Assembly: GCF_004025585.1 (NCBI RefSeq)
Contig: NZ_QTZO01000006.1
Location: forward strand, 124,001-188,000
DNA length: 64,000 nt
Direction of reading: 5' to 3'
DNA from: Pseudodesulfovibrio sp. S3
GTDB lineage: Bacteria > Desulfobacterota > Desulfovibrionia > Desulfovibrionales > Desulfovibrionaceae
In this document: positions 23,763 to 32,642 of the stretch, piece by piece
Layout of the letters: every line of letters begins with the position of its first letter
Position numbering within the stretch: position 1 is the first letter of the stretch
Notes under the pieces: generated by a model
What the model saw: only the letters and a program-made list of their open reading frames with translations
What the model was told of the DNA's origin: nothing
Databases searched by the model: none
Translations under genes and position numbers: made by a program

Positions 23763-24881
23763 CTATTCAGCGTAGTTGGTCAGGTCCAACAGGATGTTGC
23801 AGGTGATGGCCTTGGGGCAGTTGTAGGGGCGCACGGTCATGTAGATTTCCACCGCTGTCTTGGTGGTCCAGGAAATGACGATGTCGCCTTCCTTGGGCGG
23901 TTCGATCTCGCCGGGGAAGGTCACGCCCAGGATGGCAACTGATTTGCTCATCTCACGCAGAGGCCGCATGAAGTAGCTCTCATGGTAGGAGATGGACGCG
24001 GGGGTGGAGTTCAGCTTGCGGTCGCCGATCTTGGCGATGGCCAGGGGGTATACCTTGCGCATGGCCTTGTGGACGACGCGCAGATTTTCAATGACCTGGT
24101 AGTCGCCGCCGGGGACGTCCAGGACATTGCCGTCGCCGAAGTACACGCCAGGATAATCCGGATACCATTGCGGAACCGACCAGCGTTCGGTGTCCAGTGC
24201 CGTCAGGGTGGACATGGATATCTCCACGTCGTCTTTATCCACGGGCTTGTCGGAGCGGATGCCCACAACCGCGCCGGTGATGACGCGCATGGGTGTGTCG
24301 GCAACGGTCACGGAGGAATTACAGAGTCGTCCGGCGTATGCGCCCTGGTCATCTTCCCAGATGGTGGCGACCGGGTTGATCTGGTCGCAGGCCAGCTCGT
24401 TCAGCAGGGCGTTGCGGCTGGTTGTGAAGTCGGACCAGGATTCGGTTTCCGGGTCGATAGTCTTGCATGTGGGGATAAAGATCATCGGGCGCATGTATTG
24501 ACCCATGATTTCTTCAGCCTTGACCTGCATGGATTCGATCTCCGAGGACTTGGTCACCGCATCGGTGATGACGATGGCCTCGCAATTCATGTGTTCCATG
24601 GCGTAGTCCACGGCGGTGGCCCAGGTCTGAACCCCGTCCAGGGGATACACGGCGGCGTTCCAGTTCTGTCCAGCGTTGACCATGGCAGCGGCGAGCTGCG
24701 TTTTCAGGTTGCTGGCTGCCGAGCCGAGGGTGACATCCAGATCCGTGTCGTTGTTCACGTTCAGCAGCTTGCCCTCATTGGTCCCGGCTCCTCGGCCAAT
24801 GAACAGGAAGTATCGCTCGACATCGGCGATATCCCCCTGCAGGAGGTTGAGTTTGTTGACTTGTACCTTGCCCAGTGCCAT
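23763..24881 (-). CDS. Tail sheath protein (DUF2586 type)
   Basis: 372 residues. It begins MALGKVQVNKLNLLQGD, with GRGAGTNEGKLLNVN further on, as in the DUF2586 family. The C-terminal domain (AKIGDRKLNSTPASISYHES) matches the sheath fold used for subunit handshakes. Contraction of the sheath drives tube penetration. It is followed by the tube gene. Confidence 0.85.
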   Translation of the reverse strand: MALGKVQVNKLNLLQGDIADVERYFLFIGRGAGTNEGKLLNVNNDTDLDVTLGSAASNLKTQLAAAMVNAGQNWNAAVYPLDGVQTWATAVDYAMEHMNCEAIVITDAVTKSSEIESMQVKAEEIMGQYMRPMIFIPTCKTIDPETESWSDFTTSRNALLNELACDQINPVATIWEDDQGAYAGRLCNSSVTVADTPMRVITGAVVGIRSDKPVDKDDVEISMSTLTALDTERWSVPQWYPDYPGVYFGDGNVLDVPGGDYQVIENLRVVHKAMRKVYPLAIAKIGDRKLNSTPASISYHESYFMRPLREMSKSVAILGVTFPGEIEPPKEGDIVISWTTKTAVEIYMTVRPYNCPKAITCNILLDLTNYAE

Positions 24882-24895
24882 AGCGGACTCCTGTT

Positions 24896-25597
24896 TTAAC
24901 GGTTGCCGATCTCAGCCATGGTTTGTCTGGCGAGGTCGTTCAGAAATTTTTCTTCGGTTCCGGGCTTTGGCCCGAGGAACGGACGGGCAGCGGGCTTGAC
25001 TTCCCAACTTTGCTTGCCGCGCTTTTTGCCGTCGCGCATCTGCCGGAGGATGGCCCCGGCCTGGCCGCGCGACAGGTTTTCCGTGATCCATTTGATCGGC
25101 ACCCGACGTAGGGTGTGGCCCTTGCCGCGCGATTTCTTGACGCGAAGCTTGTAGCCTTCCGCTTTCAGTGCCTTTGCCTGTTCCCTGGTCGCGGGTTTTG
25201 AATAATCCGGGACCCCATATACCTTCCGCGCTTTGGAGGCTGTCCATTGTTCCGCGATGCCGTTTTGGTGCCGGTCAGCCAGTTGCGCCGTCATGGAGTT
25301 GCTCCAGGTCACGTCCACGCGATCGGACCCGCGCATGAACGGCTTCAGGCCGCGCCCGAACCCACGCAAGAGCTTCCGTCTTTTGCGCGTGTCCTTGCGC
25401 CCCTCCATGGAGCGACCATAGGTGGTCCGCTGCTGACGTATGTTGGTCTTGGCTTCTTTGATGATTTCGCGGCCCATCCGCATGGTGATATTGCGGCGTG
25501 TCCGGCGTGGCAGGGCAACAAGGGCCAGTTGCTCACGAAGGCGGAGCCGCCCGTCTGGATCTGTGTTCAGCTTCAGGACGGGGCTATTCTTCGACAT
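24896..25597 (-). CDS. Phage virion morphogenesis / tail completion protein (gpS-like)
   Basis: 233 residues from ATG 25597, chosen because it overlaps the previous gene by 14 bases and avoids an unlikely 54-residue extension. It is strongly basic (RKRRKLLRGFGRGLKPFM). The C-terminal part (ARPFLGPKPGTEEKFLNDLA) is the typical end of the GpS/virion morphogenesis family, which caps the tail. Follows the gpR-like gene, as in P2. Confidence 0.8.
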   Translation of the reverse strand: MSKNSPVLKLNTDPDGRLRLREQLALVALPRRTRRNITMRMGREIIKEAKTNIRQQRTTYGRSMEGRKDTRKRRKLLRGFGRGLKPFMRGSDRVDVTWSNSMTAQLADRHQNGIAEQWTASKARKVYGVPDYSKPATREQAKALKAEGYKLRVKKSRGKGHTLRRVPIKWITENLSRGQAGAILRQMRDGKKRGKQSWEVKPAARPFLGPKPGTEEKFLNDLARQTMAEIGNR

Positions 25598-26042
25598 CGG
25601 CACGCCCCTCCATGTCGTCCAGTTCCTCGGCAACATCGATGGGGACGTCCGCGACACGCCATCGCTGGCCGTTGTAGTGGATGGGGCCGTCTTCATCCGG
25701 CACGATCTCCAGCGACTCTTCAAAGTCGATGGAGAGTTCAATGTCCGCAGTACGGTCATCGTTGAGGGAAATGTCTATTTCGGGGTCTGCCAGGCCGAGG
25801 GCTTCGCGCTTCGGATCATGCACCTGCAGCCAGGCCGTGACGAACGCCACGAACAGCATGCCGTCGTCCCGGTAGCCTTCGACCTGGATAACCGCGTCAT
25901 ACTTGAACCGCCCGACTTCCAGACCATGCCCCAGGTCGCGTCCGGTGGGGACGATGACGCCCTGGTCAGCAAATGAATGGATGTGGTTACCGGAGGCTCC
26001 GGCCTTCTTCAGGGCTTGGGTCAAAGCTTGCAACAGCCTCAT
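25584..26042 (-). CDS. Tail completion protein (gpR-like)
   Basis: 152 residues. The pattern FVTAWLQVHDPKREAL and the acidic strands after it (ISLNDDRTADIELSIDFEE) correspond to the P2 GpR tail family. It overlaps both neighbours (head completion and gpS), which is the P2 order L-(X)-R-S. Confidence 0.7.
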   Translation of the reverse strand: MRLLQALTQALKKAGASGNHIHSFADQGVIVPTGRDLGHGLEVGRFKYDAVIQVEGYRDDGMLFVAFVTAWLQVHDPKREALGLADPEIDISLNDDRTADIELSIDFEESLEIVPDEDGPIHYNGQRWRVADVPIDVAEELDDMEGRADVEE

Positions 26043-26491
26043 ATCAACTCCACTGTCACCCGGCCCACGCCGAGGAAATCGGCGATGGCCTGCTGTGCAT
26101 ATTCCAGGAACTTGCCTTCGGTTTCCGCGCTTTCCTTGGCTTCGTTGCTTGCGGCCTCGCGCCGGTCGATGGTGGGATACTGCTGCAACAGAAAGGCTTT
26201 TGCGTGGCAGAATACCGCCTTGCGATAATAGACAAGGAGCAGGGATTCGCCGTTCAGCTTGGAGTTGTGAACGGCCTCAAAGGTTTCGCTGTCACTGGCC
26301 GACCGCCATGCAGCAAGTTCCTTGTTTGCCCAGGCCATAGCCAGGACAAGGCCATCAACAAGCATGCCTTCAGGGTATTCCATGGGCATCCGGTAGCTTT
26401 CCTGGAATTTGGCAATGGAAAGGTTAGGCCACCATCCATCGTTGGTAACGATGGTGGTCGATTCTTGGGTGGCGTTGCCGGAAAAACTCAT
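26039..26491 (-). CDS. Head completion protein (gpL-like)
   Basis: 150 residues. The motif PNLSIAKFQESYRMP near the start and the helical C-terminus fit the P2 GpL family, which seals the filled head at the connector. It lies two genes after the capsid, in P2 order (O-N-M-L). Confidence 0.8.
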   Translation of the reverse strand: MSFSGNATQESTTIVTNDGWWPNLSIAKFQESYRMPMEYPEGMLVDGLVLAMAWANKELAAWRSASDSETFEAVHNSKLNGESLLLVYYRKAVFCHAKAFLLQQYPTIDRREAASNEAKESAETEGKFLEYAQQAIADFLGVGRVTVELI

Positions 26492-26507
26492 GTTGTATCC
26501 TTTGTTG

Positions 26508-26562
26508 GCTGCCCCCGTCGGCCTGATTCCAGGCTATTGCCCGAACAGGCCTTGGGGGCAGC
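26508..26562 (-). promoter_or_regulatory. Hairpin between terminase small subunit and head completion genes
   Basis: GCTGCCCCC (26508-26516) pairs with GGGGGCAGC (26554-26562), with an inner pair GGCCTG/CAGGCC at 26520-26525 and 26546-26551. No T run follows, so it may slow transcription or protect mRNA rather than terminate. Confidence 0.45.
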
Positions 26563-26576
26563 AGCGTATGGAGGAG

Positions 26577-27290
26577 CTACTTGTCGGAGTCTTCGGCTGC
26601 CGTGGCCTCTTCAGCTTTGGCAGCTTCAAGTTGTTTGGTGACCTCGGCCAATTTGGTTTTGACTGATTCGCCCAGGTCATAGGCCTTCTGCAGGTATTCC
26701 TGCGCGGCTTCGAGGTTGCCTGCCTCGTCTTCGAGCAGGCCCTTTCTTTTGTAGAGTTTGCGGGAAAGCTTGTCCGTGATGTCCCATGCGTCTTTACCGT
26801 TCGCGCCGGTCATGGCGTCGAACAGGGTGGAGAAATACGGCTCCACGGAATGGCCGTTATCCATCTGGTTTCCGGCCCATGTTTCCACGGATCGGGCCAT
26901 GACGGTCTTGACGTCGCTCTTGTACATGTCCGAGGGCATGCCGATGCCGCTGTCGATGCAGTAAAAGCCGATCTCCAGGGCCAGTTCCACGCTGGCGACA
27001 TCAAAGGACCAGACCATGTAGTAGGGCAGCAGGTCGTGTGCCCACCCCTTGTCCATGAGGCGGTGTACATATTCGAGGTACTTGGGAATGAGAGCTTCCC
27101 GTTTATGCTGGTCTTTGGCCTCGCGGGATTTGATGCCGGACAGGGCCTTCAGATCCTCGCCCAGGGCGGAGTCGAGCAGATTCGAAAGCTGATCCTGTCC
27201 CATGGAGGCCTTTGCGCCGTCGGGGGTGCCGACCACAGATGGGGCTGTGCCTTTTTGGTGTTTCTGCTGGTGTCTCTTCATCAAACTCAT
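26577..27290 (-). CDS. Terminase small subunit / endonuclease (gpM-like)
   Basis: 237 residues from ATG 27290; the longer frame upstream is unlikely. LIPKYLEYVHRLMDKG and YMVWSFDVASVELALEIGFY are typical of the P2 GpM family, which recognises and cuts the packaging site. The C-terminal 60 residues form an Ala/Glu coiled coil with a TPR-like stretch (AAQEYLQKAYDLGESVK). It follows the capsid gene as in P2. Confidence 0.85.
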   Translation of the reverse strand: MSLMKRHQQKHQKGTAPSVVGTPDGAKASMGQDQLSNLLDSALGEDLKALSGIKSREAKDQHKREALIPKYLEYVHRLMDKGWAHDLLPYYMVWSFDVASVELALEIGFYCIDSGIGMPSDMYKSDVKTVMARSVETWAGNQMDNGHSVEPYFSTLFDAMTGANGKDAWDITDKLSRKLYKRKGLLEDEAGNLEAAQEYLQKAYDLGESVKTKLAEVTKQLEAAKAEEATAAEDSDK

Positions 27291-27365
27291 GGTGTACTCC
27301 TCCAGAGTCGAAAGGTTGGTGAGGGGGCGGCGGGGCCACCCCCCTCTGTGCAAATAAAAGGAAGA

Positions 27366-28403
27366 CTATTGCCAACCGTCACCAGTGGCGTTCGGCATTT
27401 TGACGTTGTCGTCTTTGAACTCCATGCCCGTGAAGGCGCGAGGTTCTTCGACCACGTAGCCTTCATTGCGGGAGTTGAAGTCTTCCCAGCGGTCCTTTTC
27501 AGGCTTGTCCTTGAGGTGACGTCGCCAGGACCCGGATTGGTGGTAAATGGAAAGGTTTTTGTAGCTGGTGACGACCATGGCTCGATCCGGGATGAAACTC
27601 GGAGTTTCCCAAGGCATGCCGCCGATCAAGCTCAACGCCTGGTCAACGCCGGATTTTTCGGAGGGGGTGTTGCCCCATTTCTTGTAAAAAGTGCCGGTGC
27701 GGGTGCCGATCAGTTCTTCACCGACCAGGACAACCAAGTCCTTGCGCAGGTAGGTGGGGATACCCTGGCGGAGGTCGTGGGCGGCATCGTCAAGATTCTC
27801 GTAGTCGCCGCCGGGACCGATGCGGATTTCACCGGGAGTCGCGCCTCCGGTCAGGAGGTTGCCAGCCAGCTTTTCACGCATGTATTGGAACCAGCCTTTG
27901 TTGACGTCCTGGAGGAGCGGGTGCGTTTTAATGTCGGTGTTCGCCGCAGCCTCTACACCATGCCAGCCGATCATTACCCGGTCATTGGCGATCTGTTGCT
28001 GGACGTACGCGGTGTACAATTCCCCGAGGTTGGGGATTTTCTTGGCCCATGCGTCGAGGGTTCCGTATTCGATGTACACATCGGAATCGGTCTTATAGAG
28101 CTGATATGCCCATTCTTCGAGGCCGAGAATGTTACGAGGTTGGCGTTCAGTGTTGCCGTCCGAGGTGTCGGTGCGCCCGGAGGCGGGGCTGTTGGCAGAG
28201 CCGAGTACATTCTTTCCGGCCAGTTCTTCGACACCGACCACGTTGATTTTTCGGAGAAAGTCTTCCTTCTCGACAATCTTGTCCTGGAACCGTTGCTCCA
28301 GTTCGGGGGTGACGCTGAACTGGGTATGGACGTTTTCCACCCCGTAGTTCTGCGCGAGCTGAACAAGGAATGCACCGAATGTCTGTCTGGTTGCAAACTT
28401 CAT
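27366..28403 (-). CDS. Major capsid protein (gpN-like)
   Basis: 345 residues. TFGAFLVQLAQNYGVE at the start, NPGDLFVD-type scaffold upstream, and IPTYLRKDLVVLVGEELIGT in the middle match the P2 GpN capsid family. It forms the icosahedral shell. Between scaffold and terminase small subunit, as in P2; the length (P2 GpN is 357) agrees. Confidence 0.9.
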   Translation of the reverse strand: MKFATRQTFGAFLVQLAQNYGVENVHTQFSVTPELEQRFQDKIVEKEDFLRKINVVGVEELAGKNVLGSANSPASGRTDTSDGNTERQPRNILGLEEWAYQLYKTDSDVYIEYGTLDAWAKKIPNLGELYTAYVQQQIANDRVMIGWHGVEAAANTDIKTHPLLQDVNKGWFQYMREKLAGNLLTGGATPGEIRIGPGGDYENLDDAAHDLRQGIPTYLRKDLVVLVGEELIGTRTGTFYKKWGNTPSEKSGVDQALSLIGGMPWETPSFIPDRAMVVTSYKNLSIYHQSGSWRRHLKDKPEKDRWEDFNSRNEGYVVEEPRAFTGMEFKDDNVKMPNATGDGWQ

Positions 28404-28411
28404 GACCCCTC

Positions 28412-29299
28412 CTACAGGTAGTCTGCGCCGGGGGTGGCGGGCTGTGCTGTTTCCGGGGTCTGGGTGCCGGGGTTGACCTGTTCAAAGCGTTTGGTCAAAT
28501 CATCGACCTTGGCGGCGAAGTCGGTCTTGAGGGCGTCCAGCTTGTCGTTGAAAGGCTTCATGGCTGCCGAGATATCGGCGGCGAAGTCCTGCTTGCCCTC
28601 GTCGGAAGGCGCGCCTTTGTCGGTGCCGGGTTCCTCAACGGGCGGCTGTGCGGCGAACTTCTGTTCAAGCGAGGCGAGTCGCTTGTCCTGGTCGTCGAAC
28701 TTGCCCATGAGCTGATTGAACTGCTGTTCGTTCATGGTGTCCTCTTCAGGTTCGGGGGTTGCCCCCTGGTTGTGGGGAGAATTGAAGCCGAATTTCCGCA
28801 TGGCGTTGGTGAACCATGACGGGGCTTCGGATTCCGATTGGCCTTCCTGCAGGTCGCCGAGTTCGACGCCGTCAACGAAAAGGTCGCCGGGGTTCTGCTT
28901 GCGGTGGGAAAAATGGAGTTCCGAGGTGCCGAGACTGGCCGGGATGTCCGTCACGGCCAGGCCGGCCAGGTAACACTTGCCGGACTTGGCAAAGTCGGGG
29001 GTCAGCTCCATGGAGGTGAACAGCTTTTGCTTGTCCTTGTTCCGGGATAACAGCCATTCATTGGGCTGGAGCCTGGCGTACAAGCTGACGATGCCGTCTT
29101 TTTCTTCGGTCTTCAGGGCAACGACTTTGCCGAAGTTGCCGTAGAAGCGAAAATGGTCCACCCAAATCAAGGCGGTGTACGTATCGAGATTGTAGGTTTC
29201 GGCGGCGTCCAGCAGCCATTGGCCTTCGATCTCCCGTCCGTCCATGGTGGGACCGGACTGCCCTATCTTTTTCCAACCGGTAGTAAATGTGTTCGGCAT
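28412..29299 (-). CDS. Capsid scaffolding protein / protease (gpO-like)
   Basis: 295 residues from ATG 29299; a 12-residue upstream extension is less likely. The N-terminal half (RFYGNFGKVVALKTEE, ELTPDFAKSGKCYLAGLAVT) matches GpO, whose N-terminal serine protease domain trims head proteins. The C-terminal third is the helical scaffold part (DKRLASLEQKFAAQ). It starts the minus-strand structural operon and diverges from the terminase gene. Confidence 0.85.
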   Translation of the reverse strand: MPNTFTTGWKKIGQSGPTMDGREIEGQWLLDAAETYNLDTYTALIWVDHFRFYGNFGKVVALKTEEKDGIVSLYARLQPNEWLLSRNKDKQKLFTSMELTPDFAKSGKCYLAGLAVTDIPASLGTSELHFSHRKQNPGDLFVDGVELGDLQEGQSESEAPSWFTNAMRKFGFNSPHNQGATPEPEEDTMNEQQFNQLMGKFDDQDKRLASLEQKFAAQPPVEEPGTDKGAPSDEGKQDFAADISAAMKPFNDKLDALKTDFAAKVDDLTKRFEQVNPGTQTPETAQPATPGADYL

Positions 29300-29341
29300 G
29301 ACGCGAGAATACGCGTGTGGGAAAAGAGGATGCAATAAAAC

Positions 29342-29370
29342 CCATTCCTATCACTGCAAAATCGGAATGG
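29342..29370. promoter_or_regulatory. Dyad in the divergent late promoter region (candidate Ogr site)
   Basis: CCATTCC at 29342-29348 and GGAATGG at 29364-29370, separated by 15 bases, lie between the divergent scaffold and terminase genes. P2 late promoters are activated by Ogr binding to a dyad upstream of the promoter, and this phage has an Ogr-like gene. The match to the P2 site sequence itself is not exact. Confidence 0.4.
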
Positions 29371-29411
29371 AATAAGGCGCGGTCCATGTAGTAGCAATGT
29401 ATTGATACTGC

Positions 29412-31172
29412 ATGAATCAGCATGCCGACGAAGTCATACAAGCCGCAAAATCAATGTACCTGCGCGGCAACAAGGTTAACGAAATTTGCAAGGCCTTGGG
29501 CATCCCGAAGCGCACGGTTTATCATTGGCGTGGAATCGGGAACTGGAATGACCTGCTCGTTGACGAAGGGGCATTGCAGTGTGTGGCCCGGCGTTACACG
29601 CTGCTCATTGAGCGTGACGGCAAGACGGAGCGCGAGCTGAAGGAGCTGGACCGGCTCCTGGAGCATATGGTGCGCCTGCGCGAAATGCAGGTCCGTGAGA
29701 TGGAAGCGGCCAATGAGGAGCGCGACCAGGGCAAGCCGCCTGTCGGTGGCCGGACGCGCAGGCCGAAGAAGAAGCGCGGGAAGATCATCAAGAACGATGT
29801 CTCCCACCTCACGGCCCAGGACTTTAAGGACGCCTTTCATTCCCACTACTATGAATACCAGCATGAGCTGCGCCGCAACAAACATCATCGAACCCGCAAT
29901 ATTCTGAAGTCCCGCCAGATCGGGGCCACCTGGTACTTTGCCCAGGAGGCGTTCGAGGATGCCACGCTCACCGGCGACAACCAGATATTCCTTTCAGCCA
30001 CCCGCCGTCAGGCGGATGTGTTCCGCTCCTATATCGTGGCCGTGGCAAAAGAAAAATTCGACATCGAGCTGAAGGGCAAGGATGAGATAGTCCTGCACAC
30101 GGCCCACGGCACGGCCACCCTGTATTTCCTGTCGAACAATTCCAAGTCCGCGCAGTCCTACCATGGGCATGTCTACATCGACGAATATTTCTGGATCACG
30201 AAATTTGACGAGTTGTACAAGGTCGCCACCGGCATGGCCGCGCATAAGAAGTGGCGGCGCACTCTGTTCTCCACGCCGTCCGCAGTCACCCACCAGGCGT
30301 ATGACCTGTGGACCGGCGACCGTTTCAACAAACGATGGAAGCGCAAGAACAAGCGGCAGGAGTTCCCGTCCCTCAAGGAATGCCGGGCCGGTGCCATCGG
30401 GCCGGACAAGGTGTGGCGGTATGTCATCACTTTGAAGGACGCTGAAAAGGGCGGCTGCGACCTGTTCGATAGCGACGAACTGCGCCTGGAATACAGCCCC
30501 GACGAATTCCGTAATTTGTTCATGTGCGAGTTTGTGGATGATACCCAATCCGTGTTCAGGCTGCATGATCTTGAGGCCTGTTATTGCGACATGGACGAGT
30601 GGCTTGATTTTGATCCGGACGCGCTCCGACCGTTCGGCGACATGCCGGTCTGGGGCGGCTATGACCCCAGCCGACACCGGGACGATTCGTCCTTCGTGAT
30701 TCTGGCCCCGCCGCTCAAGCCGGGCGGGAAATTTCGGATACTGGCCCGGTTCAAGTGGGTTAATAAGTCCTTTTCATGGCAGGCGGAGCGCATCAAGGAA
30801 CTGACCGAACGGTTCAATTTCGTTCATATCGGTATCGACATCACCGGGCCGGGCTATGGCGTTTTCGAGAATGTGAAGGCGTTCTTCCCGGCAGCCATGC
30901 CCATTCACTACAGCCTCACCACCAAGATTGAACTTGTCCTGAAGGGCAAGGATGTCATTGAAAGCGGTCGCCTGGAATGGGACGCCGGACAGTCCGACAT
31001 CGCCCACGCTTTCCTGACCATCCGGCAGGATACCACCAGCTCCGGCATGGTCACCTACTCGGCAGGCCGAACCGAGGCCACCGGCCATGCGGACGTGGCC
31101 TGGGCCATCATGCACGCCCTCTACAACGAACCGCTGAATGTGAAGCATAAACAGAAAGTCATCATAGCCTGA
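29412..31172 (+). CDS. Terminase large subunit ATPase (gpP-like)
   Basis: 586 residues. The N-terminal helix-turn-helix (VNEICKALGIPKRTVYHW) followed by SRQIGATWYFAQEAF (Walker A region, about residue 165) and YIDEYFW (Walker B, about 255) match P2 GpP, the packaging motor. A nuclease-like part with GGYDPSRHRDDSSFV follows. The start lacks a clear ribosome site. Transcribed away from the scaffold gene and towards portal. Confidence 0.9.
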   Translation: MNQHADEVIQAAKSMYLRGNKVNEICKALGIPKRTVYHWRGIGNWNDLLVDEGALQCVARRYTLLIERDGKTERELKELDRLLEHMVRLREMQVREMEAANEERDQGKPPVGGRTRRPKKKRGKIIKNDVSHLTAQDFKDAFHSHYYEYQHELRRNKHHRTRNILKSRQIGATWYFAQEAFEDATLTGDNQIFLSATRRQADVFRSYIVAVAKEKFDIELKGKDEIVLHTAHGTATLYFLSNNSKSAQSYHGHVYIDEYFWITKFDELYKVATGMAAHKKWRRTLFSTPSAVTHQAYDLWTGDRFNKRWKRKNKRQEFPSLKECRAGAIGPDKVWRYVITLKDAEKGGCDLFDSDELRLEYSPDEFRNLFMCEFVDDTQSVFRLHDLEACYCDMDEWLDFDPDALRPFGDMPVWGGYDPSRHRDDSSFVILAPPLKPGGKFRILARFKWVNKSFSWQAERIKELTERFNFVHIGIDITGPGYGVFENVKAFFPAAMPIHYSLTTKIELVLKGKDVIESGRLEWDAGQSDIAHAFLTIRQDTTSSGMVTYSAGRTEATGHADVAWAIMHALYNEPLNVKHKQKVIIA

Positions 31173-31190
31173 CGTTCATAAGGAGTATCC

Positions 31191-32171
31191 ATGAGCGAAT
31201 CCCATATCTTTACTTTTGGCGAGCCGGAAACGGTTCTGAAGGGCGCGATCTTTGACAATCTCGGCGTCTATTTGTGGGACAACGGGCGGTACTATGAAAC
31301 CCCTGTCCCGCTGACCGGCCTGGCCCGGCTCCTGCGCGCCAACGCCTACCATGGCCCGGCCCTGGGCTTCAAAACCATGCAGGTCATGCGCGGGTTTAAG
31401 GCCTCCAGCGCGTTGAGCCGCAAGGCCATGAAGGCCATGACAAAGGACTATCTGGTCTTTGAAAATGGGTACTTCCAGAAAGTCCGCAACTTCCTTGGCG
31501 AAGTGGTCGAGCTGAAGCACCTTCCGGCCATCAACATGCGGCGCATGAAGGAACCGGACACCTATTGCATGCTCCAGATCTACGGCGAGCTGGTCCCGTT
31601 CAAGCAGGGGGAAGTGCTGCACCTGAAAAGCTATGACGTGACCCAGACCATTTATGGCCTGCCCGAGTACCTGGGCGCGATTCAGTCCATGCTCCTGAAC
31701 GAGGACGCCACCCTGTTCAGGCGCAAGTATTATCGCAACGGCGCGCACATGGGCTACGTGTTTTATTCCTCCGGGGATCTCGACAAGGCCGATCAGGAGA
31801 CGTTGAAGGAAAAGATCAAAGGCACCAAAGGGCTGGGCAACTTCCGGTCCATGTTCGTGCATATCCCCAACGGTCAAAAGGATTCCATTCAGATCCTGCC
31901 GGTGGGCGACTTTTCCACTAAAGACGAATTGAAGAAAATCAAGGATCTGTCGCGGGACGATATCATCGCGGCCCACCGGATGCCCCCGGCCCTGGCCTGC
32001 CTCATACCGCAGAACCAAACCGGCTTTGGCGACATCGTCAAAATCGACGCCGTGTACCAAAAAAACGAGATTCATCCCATCCAGGACGAACTGGCCGAGG
32101 AAATAAACGAGGTGCTTTTGCAGCGCGACCAAATCTCGTTTGACCGTGAAACTGAAAATCAGGCAGTGTGA
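31191..32171 (+). CDS. Portal protein (gpQ-like)
   Basis: 326 residues with AAGGAG before the ATG. Features of the PBSX/P2 portal family: YGLPEYLGAIQSMLLNEDAT, FRRKYYRNGAHMGYV and the late RMPPALACLIPQNQTGFGD. It forms the dodecameric vertex through which DNA enters. P2 order P-Q is kept, 18 bases apart. Confidence 0.9.
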   Translation: MSESHIFTFGEPETVLKGAIFDNLGVYLWDNGRYYETPVPLTGLARLLRANAYHGPALGFKTMQVMRGFKASSALSRKAMKAMTKDYLVFENGYFQKVRNFLGEVVELKHLPAINMRRMKEPDTYCMLQIYGELVPFKQGEVLHLKSYDVTQTIYGLPEYLGAIQSMLLNEDATLFRRKYYRNGAHMGYVFYSSGDLDKADQETLKEKIKGTKGLGNFRSMFVHIPNGQKDSIQILPVGDFSTKDELKKIKDLSRDDIIAAHRMPPALACLIPQNQTGFGDIVKIDAVYQKNEIHPIQDELAEEINEVLLQRDQISFDRETENQAV

Positions 32172-32192
32172 TGAATCTACAAGGAAAACACC

Positions 32193-32453
32193 ATGGCCTT
32201 CAGAGTATATTGTCCCATCTGCAAACGAGTCGCCCGAATCGAAAGCTCGAACTCCATGAGTCGCCAGTTCAAGCAGGCCTATTGCGCCTGCTCGAACCCG
32301 GAGTGCGGACACACGTTCGTGATGAATGTGGAGTTTTCCCACACCCTCAGTCCATCGGCCTTGTCCCTTTCCAAGGAATTGCGCGACAGGATCCGGGAGA
32401 CGGCCCCCACGGAACAGGGGAGTTTGTTTTCAACGGAGCCGATGGGCGGTTGA
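32193..32453 (+). CDS. Ogr/Delta-type zinc finger late activator
   Basis: 86 residues. Two CxxC-type pairs (CPICKRVARIES and CACSNPECGHTFV) match the Ogr/Delta zinc motif. Ogr binds upstream of late promoters and recruits RNA polymerase. It lies 21 bases after the portal gene rather than near the tail genes as in P2, so it may be expressed with terminase and portal. Confidence 0.85.
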   Translation: MAFRVYCPICKRVARIESSNSMSRQFKQAYCACSNPECGHTFVMNVEFSHTLSPSALSLSKELRDRIRETAPTEQGSLFSTEPMGG

Positions 32454-32463
32454 TCCACAAGCA

Positions 32464-32489
32464 AAGCCCCGACACGAATGCCGGGGCTT
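32464..32489 (+). terminator. Terminator after ogr-like gene
   Basis: AAGCCCCG pairs with CGGGGCTT around a 10-base loop just after the ogr-like stop. The T run is short. Confidence 0.65.
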
Positions 32490-32642
32490 GTAACTAGGCG
32501 GAGTAGGCGAGGACGGCAAAAGCGCCCTCACTGGAACGGTGTAGCAGCACCGGACCACGACCAAGGCCGCTACTCCTACCCATTTCACAATGGGTTCGAG
32601 CGTGGTAGCAGCCGAGGCAAAACCTGTAAAGGTGTATACCCC

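Noticed and set aside
26508-26562. Riboswitch between gpM and gpL genes
   Set aside because: Only a simple hairpin is visible; no known aptamer core.
26850-28421. 523-codon plus frame opposite capsid and terminase genes
   Set aside because: Antisense shadow of gpM and gpN homologues.
31176-32342. 388-codon frame opposite the portal gene
   Set aside because: Exact antisense of the portal protein; a shadow caused by GC-rich third positions.
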